Below, piece by piece: positions 37,161-45,295 of a DNA stretch of 64,000 nucleotides; within the stretch, counting starts at the first letter, position 1; every line of letters begins with the position of its first letter. Made by a program: the position numbers and the translations under genes. The notes beneath the pieces were generated by a model. It did not search any database. It saw only the letters and a list, made by a program, of their open reading frames with translations, and had not been told where the DNA came from. Origin of the DNA: Methanolobus sp. (GTDB taxonomy: Archaea; Halobacteriota; Methanosarcinia; Methanosarcinales; Methanosarcinaceae); assembly GCA_030154025.1 (NCBI GenBank), contig JASKKT010000001.1, positions 28,173 through 92,172 of the forward strand, written 5' to 3'.

Positions 37161-37328
37161 ATGCCAAAGTTACAGCAAGTTAGAAACCAATATACTTTAA
37201 CAATCCCCCCGGAGATAGTTGAGCTTGAAGGGTGGACCAAAGGCCAGGAAATTAAGCTCCGCAGGATCTCCGCGAAGGGTGAAGAGTACATAGCTCTGAT
37301 TCCGACAAATGGAAATAGGAAGGAATAA
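37161..37328 (+). CDS. Small AbrB/SpoVT-type DNA-binding protein
   Basis: A 55-residue protein, MPKLQQVRNQYTLTIPPEIVELEGWTKGQEIKLR..., with the swapped-hairpin AbrB pattern: a short strand, the TIPPEIVEL turn, then GWTKGQEIKLRRI. Such proteins serve as antitoxins or as regulators of archaeal plasmids and proviruses. The ATG follows TAGAATC; there is a near-perfect palindrome upstream. It is the first gene inside the left end of the element and lies just before the RelB/RelE-type pair (45-bp gap to the RelB start), possibly co-regulated. Confidence 0.75.
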   Translation: MPKLQQVRNQYTLTIPPEIVELEGWTKGQEIKLRRISAKGEEYIALIPTNGNRKE

Positions 37329-37373
37329 ACGTTAAGGCATAATTATTTATTGATAAAAGAGTATTCTCAATCA

Positions 37374-37553
37374 ATGGCTGTAAATACTCATCCACACTCA
37401 ATATCAAAAAAATGCCATTCAAAAGCTATTGCTCTTGACCCGGTGCCTTTGAGTCAAAAAACAATTAAGCGTATAGAGGAAGCAAAGAGAGACCTGAAAG
37501 AAGGTAATGTTTGCACCCTTGAAGAGCTTAAAGCCGAACTCGGAATAGAATGA
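37374..37553 (+). CDS. relB: RelB-like antitoxin
   Basis: 59 residues, small, charged and helical (SQKTIKRIEEAKRDLKEGNVCTLEELKAELGIE), matching the short C-terminal toxin-binding pattern of RelB/DUF-type antitoxins placed before a RelE toxin. The 4-bp ATGA overlap with the toxin gene is typical of these pairs. A TTG at 37350 is also in frame, but a TATA-like run (37339-37350) would start the transcript close to the ATG at 37374, so a leaderless start is likely. Confidence 0.72.
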   Translation: MAVNTHPHSISKKCHSKAIALDPVPLSQKTIKRIEEAKRDLKEGNVCTLEELKAELGIE

Positions 37554-37840
37554 CCTATAAAGGAATTTTTACTACTGCTTTTAAAAAAGACTTAAAGGCA
37601 CTAAATAAGAAGCATCCTAAAGAAGTAAAACAAATTGTTCATTCTATTGAAAATATAATCTTAGTCAATCCTTTTACTGCCGATACTAAACAGTTGCAGT
37701 GTTTTGAGCATTATAGGTATCGAATAGGGAAATATAGAATTGTGTTTGATTTCACAGATGCAAACACGATTGTTTTTCTTGCGGTTGATCATAGATCGAC
37801 AATCTATGATAAGTTAAGACAAAGGTTTAATAAATGCTAA
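37550..37840 (+). CDS. relE: RelE/ParE superfamily toxin
   Basis: 96 residues, the usual size, with the family pattern: KGIFTTAFKKDLKALNKKHPKEVKQIVHSIENI, a middle 'tkqLqcfehYRYRIGKYRIVFDF' with the conserved R-x-G-x-YRIVF core, and the final FLAVDHRSTIYDKL. RelE members cleave mRNA at the ribosome; other members hit gyrase, so the target is inferred. Follows its antitoxin with a 4-bp overlap. Probably keeps the element in the population through addiction. Confidence 0.85.
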   Translation: MTYKGIFTTAFKKDLKALNKKHPKEVKQIVHSIENIILVNPFTADTKQLQCFEHYRYRIGKYRIVFDFTDANTIVFLAVDHRSTIYDKLRQRFNKC

Positions 37841-37862
37841 AATCCCCACTGCAGCGGGATTT
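37840..37862 (+). terminator. Hairpin after the toxin gene
   Basis: AAATCCC (37840-37846) pairs with GGGATTT (37856-37862), beginning at the last base of the toxin stop codon, followed by attacccttttg. Confidence 0.45.
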
Positions 37863-38750
37863 ATTACCCTTTTGTTATAACTATTGTCTTCTCATCCTTC
37901 CGGGCAAAGCAAACCGGATATCCGGCATTTCCGAAATCATCAGGTAAGAGTATAGCCTTTTGTTTGCCTACCTGGATTATCTGCCTAACTGCCATCCTTT
38001 GCAGCACGGGTTTTATTATAAACCCTTTAAGTGACTATATAGATATTTTTAAAATATATAGTTCCTTAACTGCCTGTTTACTCGGCTATAAAATAAATAT
38101 CAGGATAAGACTACCGTTAGAAAACACACAATTTAAGTATCTTTTTAATACTTGCTTATTGGCTTGCTGTTGCAGCTTCCTGGATGACTATACATTCGCA
38201 TAATGCGTTTAGTCATGAAGGAGGGTCTACCGCCTCCCACACGATAGTACCTATAATACCCTTGAAAAAGTGTTTAGTTAGTCGGCCTTTAATATTGATG
38301 TTGTTATAGAGTAAGATGCAATACAGGCACATTAAGAGTAAATGCAACATTAAGTATCTTGTACTAAAAGGTAATTACATTATGGCAACTATCCTTAAAA
38401 GGATGGCATTACAACCGGAACAAGCGGAAGTAATTTTATTATACATATATAAGCCAAGGCAAAACAGCAGCCCTCAGGCAATTGATAAGCCCATCCAACC
38501 TATGACTACTGCCGGATAGTTCCGGGAATACTCCAATAGAATCCACATAGTACAGGGACGGCAACAACGGCAGCTATGTAATGAACCTATATAATAGTAA
38601 CAAAACAAGATAGCTGCAAGCACTCCCATAGTTGCTTTAACTAGGTGGCTTTGCTGGATATTTCTGGAAATCTCCTAAGAAATCCCCGGAGTTAAGGATA
38701 TCTCTTTTGCTCCAGGAATCAAAGATTGAGACTCTGTCAGGACAGGAACC
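37863..38750. other. Non-coding zone of the element
   Basis: About 890 bp without a convincing gene. It contains the 12-bp palindrome CCGGATATCCGG near 37914, a branched dyad at 38184-38216 (outer arms ATGACTA/TAGTCAT, inner arms CGCAT/ATGCG) and a 45-codon plus-strand frame at 38382-38519 (MATILKRMALQPEQAEVILL...) of doubtful status. It lies between the plus-strand TA genes and the minus-strand replication genes, a plausible place for an origin or a regulatory RNA. Confidence 0.4.
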
Positions 38751-40088
38751 TTATTTAAGCCTCGCTTTCAGTCTTTCGAGGTTTGCCCGTTTGTCTGCAT
38801 AGTACCGGGGACTAACACAATTAATACACCTGGGGTCCGGCTTACACACATTCAGCTCCCGGATAGATACACCCTTCGGATATCCTGTGTTGTCGTTGGC
38901 TCGCAGTTTGTCGCAGGTGGCTACTTTCATTCTAGCATAGTTTGACTTAAACACGTTGCTGGTGGTGGCTCCCCACTTCCTAGCGGTGCTTTCAAAGATT
39001 GATCTTGCCTGATCTTCCGGGATTCCCATTTGTCCCATGAACGTCGCTATAAATGCAAGTGCTCGCGTCCTGCCCTCCCCGCAGGAAGGTAAAGCCAGTA
39101 TGTTCTTTATGCAAGGTGGCCAGCTCTCGCAGGGGACCGGGGTGTTTGACATGTCCTTATCCTTGTCGAAGTGTCCCGGCTTCCCTTCTGCCCTGGAATA
39201 CCCGCCCTTGTTTGCTTCATGCTCTGCCTTTTCCAAATATGGCCTGAGGAATTGAAGGAGCTTATTATCATTATCAAAACTCCTGTACCACTCGTTCCCG
39301 GATTCTATAACCTCTCTTGATAATGGCAACCTTGCCCTATCAAAGTCTATGATGATCTTGTCCGGGTTTAATGGGATTACCGCGTAAGGGTGTTTCAGGT
39401 GAATACTGAATAAGGACTTAAAGACTCTCTTGGAATTGTTCAGGCTGTCCGGCTTCACCTTCCCTATGTGCTCAGGGTGCAGTTTAAAGAACTCTTCCCG
39501 GATATTGTCAATTACAAAGCCGTAAGCGTCCAGCAGGACAGTAAGGTAATGTTCCCATTCATTTGAAACTGTGTACCGCCTGAAATAGTCCTCTAATACG
39601 CTGTGGTGCAATAGCACATAGATTCCACCACCTGAAAAAAGCACATGAACGCTGTTAGGTGCATACTGCCTTAGTTTGTCGGTGTAGAATTGGCCCATAT
39701 CTTCTACTGCCTTTTTGACTTCCGGGTCGTGTATATTGCAGCCGTGCCCCTTGTCAATGTCAACGCCTAAAGTATAGCCTTGTGTGTACTGCCTGCTTAT
39801 CAATGGGCTCTCTTCCCCGTCCGTTACTTTGTTGTAGTCTATGTCATAGATTCGCCTGTCAAATAGGTTAAGGGTCCAATAGAGTGTTCTATGTGCCTTG
39901 ATTATCGCGGTGTAGTCCTCTACCTGTCCGAGATTATACGCCTTCTTCTTCTCGGATTCCTGTTTATACCAGCCGTGTCCGTCACCATTGCCCCACCTGG
40001 AATAAGTCCCTTCGCGGGAAATGGAAAGGATTGTATCCCTGATCTCTGGCCGGTTGTAATGCTCATAGGTCCATGAAGTAACGGTCAT
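38751..40088 (-). CDS. Archaeo-eukaryotic primase (AEP) with Cys-rich C-terminus
   Basis: 445 residues. The AEP catalytic motifs are visible: metal-binding GVDIDKG (D110, D112), SGGGIYVLLHH (about 152-162, the sGG-x-H motif) and FKSLFSIHLKHPYAVIPL (about 224-241, motif III). The C-terminal part begins PPCIKNILALPSCGEGRTRALAFIATFMGQMG, like the PriCT/PriL-type helical domain, and has cysteines at about 326, 392, 415, 421 and 424 that could hold an Fe-S cluster as in PriL. Likely makes primers for replication of the excised element. Its start overlaps the helicase stop by 4 bp. Confidence 0.83.
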   Translation of the reverse strand: MTVTSWTYEHYNRPEIRDTILSISREGTYSRWGNGDGHGWYKQESEKKKAYNLGQVEDYTAIIKAHRTLYWTLNLFDRRIYDIDYNKVTDGEESPLISRQYTQGYTLGVDIDKGHGCNIHDPEVKKAVEDMGQFYTDKLRQYAPNSVHVLFSGGGIYVLLHHSVLEDYFRRYTVSNEWEHYLTVLLDAYGFVIDNIREEFFKLHPEHIGKVKPDSLNNSKRVFKSLFSIHLKHPYAVIPLNPDKIIIDFDRARLPLSREVIESGNEWYRSFDNDNKLLQFLRPYLEKAEHEANKGGYSRAEGKPGHFDKDKDMSNTPVPCESWPPCIKNILALPSCGEGRTRALAFIATFMGQMGIPEDQARSIFESTARKWGATTSNVFKSNYARMKVATCDKLRANDNTGYPKGVSIRELNVCKPDPRCINCVSPRYYADKRANLERLKARLK

Positions 40089-41614
40089 GCAACCACCGCC
40101 GGAAGGCTGAAATTGTATCCGGTGTCCTTCACAAGATAAAGCTCGTCAATTGCCCGGGTGACTCCCACATAGAACACTCTGGCCTCTGAATTGCCGCGCC
40201 TTGCCGCCTTCTGCAGGTTGGTAGTAATGCCAGTGTGCAGAAATACTCGGCTTGCTTCAAGTCCCTTGCTTGCATGTATTGTGAGTATGGATGTATTGAT
40301 ATCTTCCGGGGATATTCTCCGGTTGAAACGTGCCAGTGCGTTGTTTATTTTGGCTGTCTTTAATTCCCCTGCTCGGCTCATATATGAAACTGGGTTTTTT
40401 GAGAGCAGGATATCATAGAGTTTATCTGATACCATGCCTTCCCCGCCTGGGAATTGTGGTACATTCAGGCTTTTAATTTTGTCTTGTGTTGCTGTCCGTG
40501 TTTTTCCACCGTTAAATAGCTCGTTGGGGTAGTGTTCGGATAGTGTCAGGATTTCACTGGGTTTAAGCGCGTTTCCAGCTCTTGCCGATATTATAGCATT
40601 GGTTGCTTCTATGTCATGCAGTGACCATCCATTTATCCCGGTCCACAATATCCCGCTTTCCGCTAGAAGGTGAGTTATAGCAGGTGCTTGGTAGTTCGAT
40701 CTTACTAAATGGAAAACTGGCTTTCCCGGCCCGCCTTCCCACACGTCGCGCATATTCATATATTCCCTGTGTGTTACTCGCCTGATTATTCCGGGATGTG
40801 TGCCGGTTTCAATTACAGGGGAACTTATACCGCACGTTTTTGTTATTGCCTTTGCATACTGCCATATTGCACTAGATAGCCGGTGTGACTTAGGAAGGGT
40901 GATCTTCTCACCGTCAAATGAATTAAAGTATTTCGGATCTGCGCCCCAGAAGTCATATATTGCCTGCATTGGATCACCTGCTATAATTACGTGCTTGATC
41001 TCTCCGGCCCACATTTTAAATATGTCATGCTGAAGAGTGGTTAAGTCTTGGAACTCGTCCACCATCAAAACATCTACATCAGGCACTAGAGAATCATTCT
41101 TTACCTGCTGGAGCATGTCGGTAAAATCAAGCTTGCTATTCTCCTGTTTCCAGTCTTTATATGCCTTGATTGCTTCGATTGCTCTTTGTGGTGACATTTT
41201 TACATCCCTCCAGCCTGGATATTCCACTATCTTGCTTAACGGTGTGCCGGTATTCGCCAGCCAGGAAATGCACTCTATAAGGGAACTACCGGGATTGTCT
41301 GTAAATTCGCCATTACTAAATGCGATCTTATAGCCGGTTGCCTTGTTGAAGTCCTCTATATCCTTACTCTCTATCAGTTCACCGTATCCCTTCCCACCTA
41401 GCAGGCCATAGCATACGCCGTGAATTGTATTTACGGTGTCTTTTCTGATTTCCTGGCCCGTTACCTCGGATAGTCTGTGCCTGATATTGTCGGCTGTGTC
41501 CCTGCTGAAGGTTGTCATCAGTATTCGATTATCTTTATTTAGTCTGATATACTCCCCGCGCAAATAATGGGTCTTTCCGCTACCAGGTGCCCCTAATATC
41601 GCACGTCTCGTCAC
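40085..41614 (-). CDS. Superfamily 1 (UvrD/Rep-like) DNA helicase
   Basis: 509 residues, compact for the family. Motif I GAPGSGKTHYL (8-18), motif Ia TTFSRDTA, motif II VDEFQDLTTLQ, motif III GDPMQAIYDFWGA, motif IV-V region TIHASKGLEASRVFLHTG and motif VI FYVGVTRAIDELYLV are all present, so it should be an active ATP-dependent helicase. Size and context (directly before the primase, 4-bp overlap) suggest the replicative helicase of the element rather than a repair enzyme. The promoter region just upstream carries the GGGCACA repeats. Confidence 0.92.
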   Translation of the reverse strand: MTRRAILGAPGSGKTHYLRGEYIRLNKDNRILMTTFSRDTADNIRHRLSEVTGQEIRKDTVNTIHGVCYGLLGGKGYGELIESKDIEDFNKATGYKIAFSNGEFTDNPGSSLIECISWLANTGTPLSKIVEYPGWRDVKMSPQRAIEAIKAYKDWKQENSKLDFTDMLQQVKNDSLVPDVDVLMVDEFQDLTTLQHDIFKMWAGEIKHVIIAGDPMQAIYDFWGADPKYFNSFDGEKITLPKSHRLSSAIWQYAKAITKTCGISSPVIETGTHPGIIRRVTHREYMNMRDVWEGGPGKPVFHLVRSNYQAPAITHLLAESGILWTGINGWSLHDIEATNAIISARAGNALKPSEILTLSEHYPNELFNGGKTRTATQDKIKSLNVPQFPGGEGMVSDKLYDILLSKNPVSYMSRAGELKTAKINNALARFNRRISPEDINTSILTIHASKGLEASRVFLHTGITTNLQKAARRGNSEARVFYVGVTRAIDELYLVKDTGYNFSLPAVVA

Positions 41615-41630
41615 GCTTCACACCCCACAA

Positions 41631-41759
41631 GGGCACAGGGGGAACAGGGTATAAGGGGAGGGGTGTGCCCTCAAAAACGCTAGCACTATATACACAGGGC
41701 ACAAGGGCACATGGGTAACGCGAGTATTTAGTGTAAAAGGTATCGTATATAGTGTGCCC
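41631..41759. repeat. GGGCACA repeat cluster, candidate origin or operator region
   Basis: Five copies in 130 bp: GGGCACA at 41631-41637, 41697-41703 and 41705-41711; inverted TGTGCCC at 41664-41670 and 41753-41759. The first three units are 33 bp apart. Spacers are AT-rich (ctatatacaca, tatcgtatatag) and include a TATA-like box for the helicase-primase operon. Confidence 0.65.
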
Positions 41760-41773
41760 TGAATCCCAGACAT

Positions 41774-42421
41774 TCAGACCACCGCCTTAAATACCGGCAT
41801 AGCTGCCTCAATTGCTGATTCCTGGAACCACCAGCAACGAACATTTGTCCCTGTTACTTTAACGGTGTGGGTGTTACCTGCCTTGTAACCTCTCGCCACC
41901 ATTGCCGCGCTCACGTCCTCAAGTGTGGCTTTGATACGAATCTCGTTAAGCATAGAGGTTACTGTCGCGGAAGGGACCACATAGAAAAGCTCATCGTGTG
42001 GTTTATGCTCTACAAAATACAGGCAGTTGTCCCGGTTAAGCAATACCTCTCTGTCCTTTGTGAGCTGGAAAGTATTAACCATTTCTTCAAAAAGCAAATC
42101 TGCCGCCATGAGTGCCGCTGTTTCTTCATACTCTCCCGGCTCCGCAATCCCGGCTATGTATTCCACGAATACCGGCCAGCTCTCTTTAGGGATATACGGC
42201 AGTTTCCCGAAGGTATCAAAGTACAAAGTCCGGAATCTCCCCGGTCCCTGCGTCAGTTGTGACGTGTTTATGGAAATATCCGCGTTCGCTATGAATATAT
42301 GATAAATTCCGGTTTCACCGTTCTTGATTGTTGGGGATTTAACAACTTTGTCTATCTGGTTACATATCGTTTCAAGGGTTATGTTTGCCCGCTGTTCCGA
42401 TGAGAAGGGGTTAGTATTCAC
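41774..42421 (-). CDS. Element protein of unknown function with possible winged-helix end
   Basis: 215 residues from a GTG with the strong site AGGAGG seven bases upstream; an ATG at 42454 is in frame but lacks a site. The C-terminal part (VPSATVTSMLNEIRIKATLEDVSAAMVARGYKAG...VKVTGTNVRCWWFQES) resembles the winged-helix domain that ends many plasmid and phage primase/helicase proteins; this is a pattern impression, not a firm match. No enzyme motif recognised. It follows the zinc-ribbon protein gene by 11 bp and is last in its operon. Confidence 0.7.
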   Translation of the reverse strand: MNTNPFSSEQRANITLETICNQIDKVVKSPTIKNGETGIYHIFIANADISINTSQLTQGPGRFRTLYFDTFGKLPYIPKESWPVFVEYIAGIAEPGEYEETAALMAADLLFEEMVNTFQLTKDREVLLNRDNCLYFVEHKPHDELFYVVPSATVTSMLNEIRIKATLEDVSAAMVARGYKAGNTHTVKVTGTNVRCWWFQESAIEAAMPVFKAVV

Positions 42422-42432
42422 TGTTCCGCCTC

Positions 42433-43086
42433 CTAAGTATCGACGTTCTTCCATATCTGCGCGCAGTAGTCACAAATGTCTTCTGTACATACCTCTCCGC
42501 ACCGGAAACAATAGTTCACATCATCATGCTGTTTCGGTGTGCTGGGTGTTGTCACTGTAGCCTTCGAGTAATGCAATTGTTTGGCTTCCTGCAATCTCAG
42601 CATGTAGCACTCCCGGAAGTAATCCGCAAGCCTCCGACCATCGTTAAAGGTACAAATAGCGCCGTTTTTCCTTAACAGTGTGGCTATTCCTGGACTAAAG
42701 GCGGTTGCAGTATCAACCCATATCTTATATGCATTCCTCGCCGATCCATCAGCAAAAGTGATCTCTACCCGGCTGCAAATACTCCCTTCTGTCCCTTCAC
42801 TGATTGACGATAAGACACAAGGAACGGTGCTAATGCGCTTCCATCCAAACCGGGTTTGATTTGCATACCTTTTATGTACTCCTTGAGGATCTGCTTTGTA
42901 TCCTTCAGGCAGCATCACACCCACGAACTTGCAACCTCTGGCACGGTTTGGAAAGATCACATTTTCAAAGGTCACATTTATGTACTTCTGGTGCATATTT
43001 ATGTATGTACCATCAATTACCTCTTCTCCAAACATTCCGGGGTGTGTTTCATCAAGCCATTTTTCCCCCACTCTACACACCCCCAC
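42433..43086 (-). CDS. Element protein of unknown function with C-terminal zinc ribbon
   Basis: 217 residues, not recognised. The N-terminal 130 residues are strand-rich (VTFENVIFPNRARGCKFVGVML); the C-terminus ends in a zinc ribbon YCFRCGEVCTEDICDYC. It overlaps the preceding 77-residue gene by 14 bp. Several in-frame GTG codons (43086, 43080, 43071) compete as start and no clear ribosome site decides between them. Part of a four-gene polycistron (46, 77, 217 and 215 residues). Confidence 0.7.
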   Translation of the reverse strand: MGVCRVGEKWLDETHPGMFGEEVIDGTYINMHQKYINVTFENVIFPNRARGCKFVGVMLPEGYKADPQGVHKRYANQTRFGWKRISTVPCVLSSISEGTEGSICSRVEITFADGSARNAYKIWVDTATAFSPGIATLLRKNGAICTFNDGRRLADYFRECYMLRLQEAKQLHYSKATVTTPSTPKQHDDVNYCFRCGEVCTEDICDYCAQIWKNVDT

Positions 43087-43306
43087 TCTTTACTATTGCC
43101 TCACATGCATTCTCTGAAAACTGCACCTCTGTAAATAGGGTTTTTAGGTTTCTGCCGTTTCTGGTTGGGTTGGGGTCAGTGCCCATCCGGTAAGGGTGCA
43201 AAGTACAGTCATAAATGTGACAATTTGCAACCTCCTTTACGCTCTGACAACAACAAGCAAGGCAGTTTAAGCGAATTGCTTTAAGGATCGTTGCCTTTGT
43301 GGTCAT
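43073..43306 (-). CDS. Small cysteine-rich phage-type protein
   Basis: 77 residues. The segment AIRLNCLACCCQSVKEVANCHIYDCTLHPYRMG fits a pattern common in phage and plasmid proteins (AI..KCLDCC.GS.KEV..C...DCPL.PYR.G), probably a zinc-binding fold of unknown function. It overlaps the preceding 46-residue gene by 4 bp and the next by 14 bp. Confidence 0.75.
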   Translation of the reverse strand: MTTKATILKAIRLNCLACCCQSVKEVANCHIYDCTLHPYRMGTDPNPTRNGRNLKTLFTEVQFSENACEAIVKSGGV

Positions 43307-43443
43307 GCTGTCACCCCTACAGCTTCATATATTGCATCTGCAAGTGCTTGCTCTAAAATGTCAGTAGACTTTGCCCAGCTGTCGATTATGTCTTTATGCT
43401 GTGCATAGTTCCGTTTTGCCGATTCAATGAATTTTGCGTTCAT
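43303..43443 (-). CDS. Very small element protein, 46 residues
   Basis: MNAKFIESAKRNYAQHKDII... ending EAVGVTA; helical and acidic, unrecognised. Supported by the ATGA overlap with the next gene and by its place as first gene of the polycistron. The AGG before the ATG lies in the 3' arm of a 6-bp hairpin. Confidence 0.55.
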   Translation of the reverse strand: MNAKFIESAKRNYAQHKDIIDSWAKSTDILEQALADAIYEAVGVTA

Positions 43444-43449
43444 TTATTG

Positions 43450-43467
43450 CCTGCCTTGCTTGGCAGG
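43450..43467 (-). promoter_or_regulatory. Hairpin at the ribosome site of the four-gene operon
   Basis: CCTGCC (43450-43455) and GGCAGG (43462-43467), loop of 6. On the minus strand it ends seven bases before the ATG at 43443 and takes up the AGG ribosome site. Confidence 0.4.
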
Positions 43468-43561
43468 GTCTCTAAAAAAGCCCAGTGTATGAAAAGTATA
43501 TATAATACAATGTCATACTTTATAACGGAGGCGAAACTTCCGCTATTAGGGTTCTTTTACT

Positions 43562-43594
43562 GTGTTCTGTCTTGTTACTAGCAAGGCGGAACAC
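43562..43594 (-). terminator. Hairpin after the ribbon-helix-helix gene
   Basis: GTGTTC (43562-43567) pairs with GAACAC (43589-43594) and CTTG (43571-43574) with CAAG (43582-43585). It lies 12 bp past the RHH stop on the minus strand. Confidence 0.4.
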
Positions 43595-43605
43595 ATGGAC
43601 CCAGC

Positions 43606-43752
43606 CTAAGCCACTTTGATATCTTCCATTTGGTTTAGTCCCTTTTCTAGCACTTCGTTTAACATTGTGCTTCTTGGTATCCGATTCCTTACCATATCGA
43701 GTCTATCCAGAAGATCGGCATCGATTCTTGCGCATATTTGTACTTTGTTCAT
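43606..43752 (-). CDS. Ribbon-helix-helix (CopG/Arc-type) regulator
   Basis: 48 residues: MNKVQICARIDADLLDRLDMVRN...PRSTMLNEVLEKGLNQM, the strand-helix-helix pattern of RHH DNA-binding dimers. A frame to 43791 is open, but the ATG at 43752 has GAGAGG nine bases upstream and gives the family N-terminus. A symmetric sequence (43770-43790) sits right at its promoter, so it probably represses itself and perhaps the neighbouring four-gene operon or integrase. Confidence 0.82.
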   Translation of the reverse strand: MNKVQICARIDADLLDRLDMVRNRIPRSTMLNEVLEKGLNQMEDIKVA

Positions 43753-43769
43753 ATTTTCTAGCCTCTCAA

Positions 43770-43790
43770 TGACAATATAGTACTTTGTCA
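43770..43790. promoter_or_regulatory. Inverted repeat, candidate operator of the RHH regulator
   Basis: TGACAA (43770-43775) and TTGTCA (43785-43790) with a 9-bp spacer containing TATAGTAC. A half-site TGTCA also occurs at 43511-43515 in the promoter of the four-gene operon. Confidence 0.5.
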
Positions 43791-43992
43791 TAACTATATA
43801 GGAATATATAGTATAAAAAGATTAGGGCTGTAAGCGTATGGTGTGTTTAAACCGTGTTTTATGGCCTTATACTGCCCCGATTGTCAGCAAAAATACTAGC
43901 TATAAATTAATAATGGAGTGAAATATATATAATCCGCAACCGGGACAATATATAAAAACGAAAAATAAATAAATAAAATAAGCAATTTTACT

Positions 43993-45255
43993 TTACTCTT
44001 GCTTATTCAAATTCATATTTTTTAAAACCTTTTCCATCACACGCTCGGTTATCTCATCAAGTGTCATATCTGCTGTCATTTCTTGCTTGAGTTTTTCGCT
44101 TACCCCCAGTGCCTCTTTTGTCAATGGTAAGCCACAGAAACCGCAGAACATGACATCAGGTGGTATCATCTTGTGACATCTCGGGCATTCATCAGCCTTA
44201 AGCCGGGTATCTCTCTTCTCGATCTCAATGCCATTCTTTGCCAGGACTGCCGCGTCCATGTCACGGCCTGATAAGTGAACATAAACCGCAGCCATCTTGG
44301 AGTCTTGCGCCCATCCTAAATACTGCTTCATCTGTTGCTCTGTGAAGTCCTTTGCCAGCTCTGTTGCTTGTGCATGCCTGAATGAATGAGGATTAACCTT
44401 TTTCTTAATCCCAGCCCTATCTGCTGCCCTGACAATCACTTTCCTAAACGCTGTTGCGCTTATAGGGTTGTGTGGTGGGAATAGCTGACACCATAAGAAG
44501 GCTTCGCGGTTGTTCCGGTCGGGGTGTGTTATAAGCCAGTTGTTAAGATACATGCCTGAAAAGATAACTAAAATCTTCCGGGCCCCTGTCTTGCCTTCCG
44601 GGAAGTGAATATAAGTGCCTTTCTCATGTGGTACAATGTGCTTAATCTTCAATGCAAGCAGTTCTCCAAGCCTCGCGCCTGACTCATACAAAAGGGATAT
44701 TAACGCTTTGTCCCTGGGATTTGCAGCATTGTCTATGAGACCCTTAATTTCTTCCTTCGTTAAGAGATCCTCGGGAATTTTTGTCTTATTCTTAGTGTTG
44801 GGTAGTGTGATACCTTCGACAAGGTCCTTGCGCCCTGCAAACTTCAAGAGACATTTAAAAGTAACAGTATGCGCCTTTTTGCTAGTTGCTGACAGGTCAA
44901 GCCCATTAAGACCAATCAGGATATCTTCAACATCTGCCTGCATAAGCTCGCTTACTGGCTTGCTTACAATGTCGTTTATAATACGCAATGACCCTATATT
45001 ATTGCGGATCGTGAAGGGTGAAGCACCAGCAATCTTATAAGAATTTATGAACCGCCTGTACAGGTCCCGGTTTGAGTTATCGCAGTTATCAAGAACAGCA
45101 CTTAACATGCTCTCGCATTGTGCGCGTGCTCTGTCTGTCTCACTGGCATACTTCTTTTTCTTTTCTACATATCTAACAGGCTTAACACCTGTCACCTTCT
45201 CAACCATGCCAGATGCAAGGTTGAAATCATCCATAGGATTATTTTTCTTTGACAT
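43993..45255 (-). CDS. int: Tyrosine recombinase (integrase) of the element
   Basis: 420 residues. N-terminal core-binding SAM-like domain (about 40-150), catalytic domain with Arg195 (ESGARLGELL), His290-x2-Arg293 (NPHSFRHAQAT), Trp315 in LGWAQDS and the nucleophile Tyr325 (AAVYVHLSG). The C-terminus adds a zinc ribbon CPRCHK...CGFCG (C357, C360, C371, C374), seen in many archaeal Xer-like integrases. All catalytic residues are present, so the element may still be mobile. The ATG follows AGGTG. It is 40 bp downstream of, and codirectional with, the truncated CGGC gene, so host readthrough may drive it. Confidence 0.95.
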   Translation of the reverse strand: MSKKNNPMDDFNLASGMVEKVTGVKPVRYVEKKKKYASETDRARAQCESMLSAVLDNCDNSNRDLYRRFINSYKIAGASPFTIRNNIGSLRIINDIVSKPVSELMQADVEDILIGLNGLDLSATSKKAHTVTFKCLLKFAGRKDLVEGITLPNTKNKTKIPEDLLTKEEIKGLIDNAANPRDKALISLLYESGARLGELLALKIKHIVPHEKGTYIHFPEGKTGARKILVIFSGMYLNNWLITHPDRNNREAFLWCQLFPPHNPISATAFRKVIVRAADRAGIKKKVNPHSFRHAQATELAKDFTEQQMKQYLGWAQDSKMAAVYVHLSGRDMDAAVLAKNGIEIEKRDTRLKADECPRCHKMIPPDVMFCGFCGLPLTKEALGVSEKLKQEMTADMTLDEITERVMEKVLKNMNLNKQE

Positions 45256-45295
45256 ATTACACCTGCTAACATTTACATGGAGATAATATTAACCT

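Noticed and set aside
37964-38203. 79-codon plus-strand frame in the non-coding zone of the element
   Set aside because: Starts with TTG without ribosome site; composition looks random (Cys/Leu-rich) and no family is seen.
38316-38519. 67-codon frame (or 45 codons from 38382)
   Set aside because: Only a weak ribosome site and no recognisable features; kept as a remark, not as a gene.
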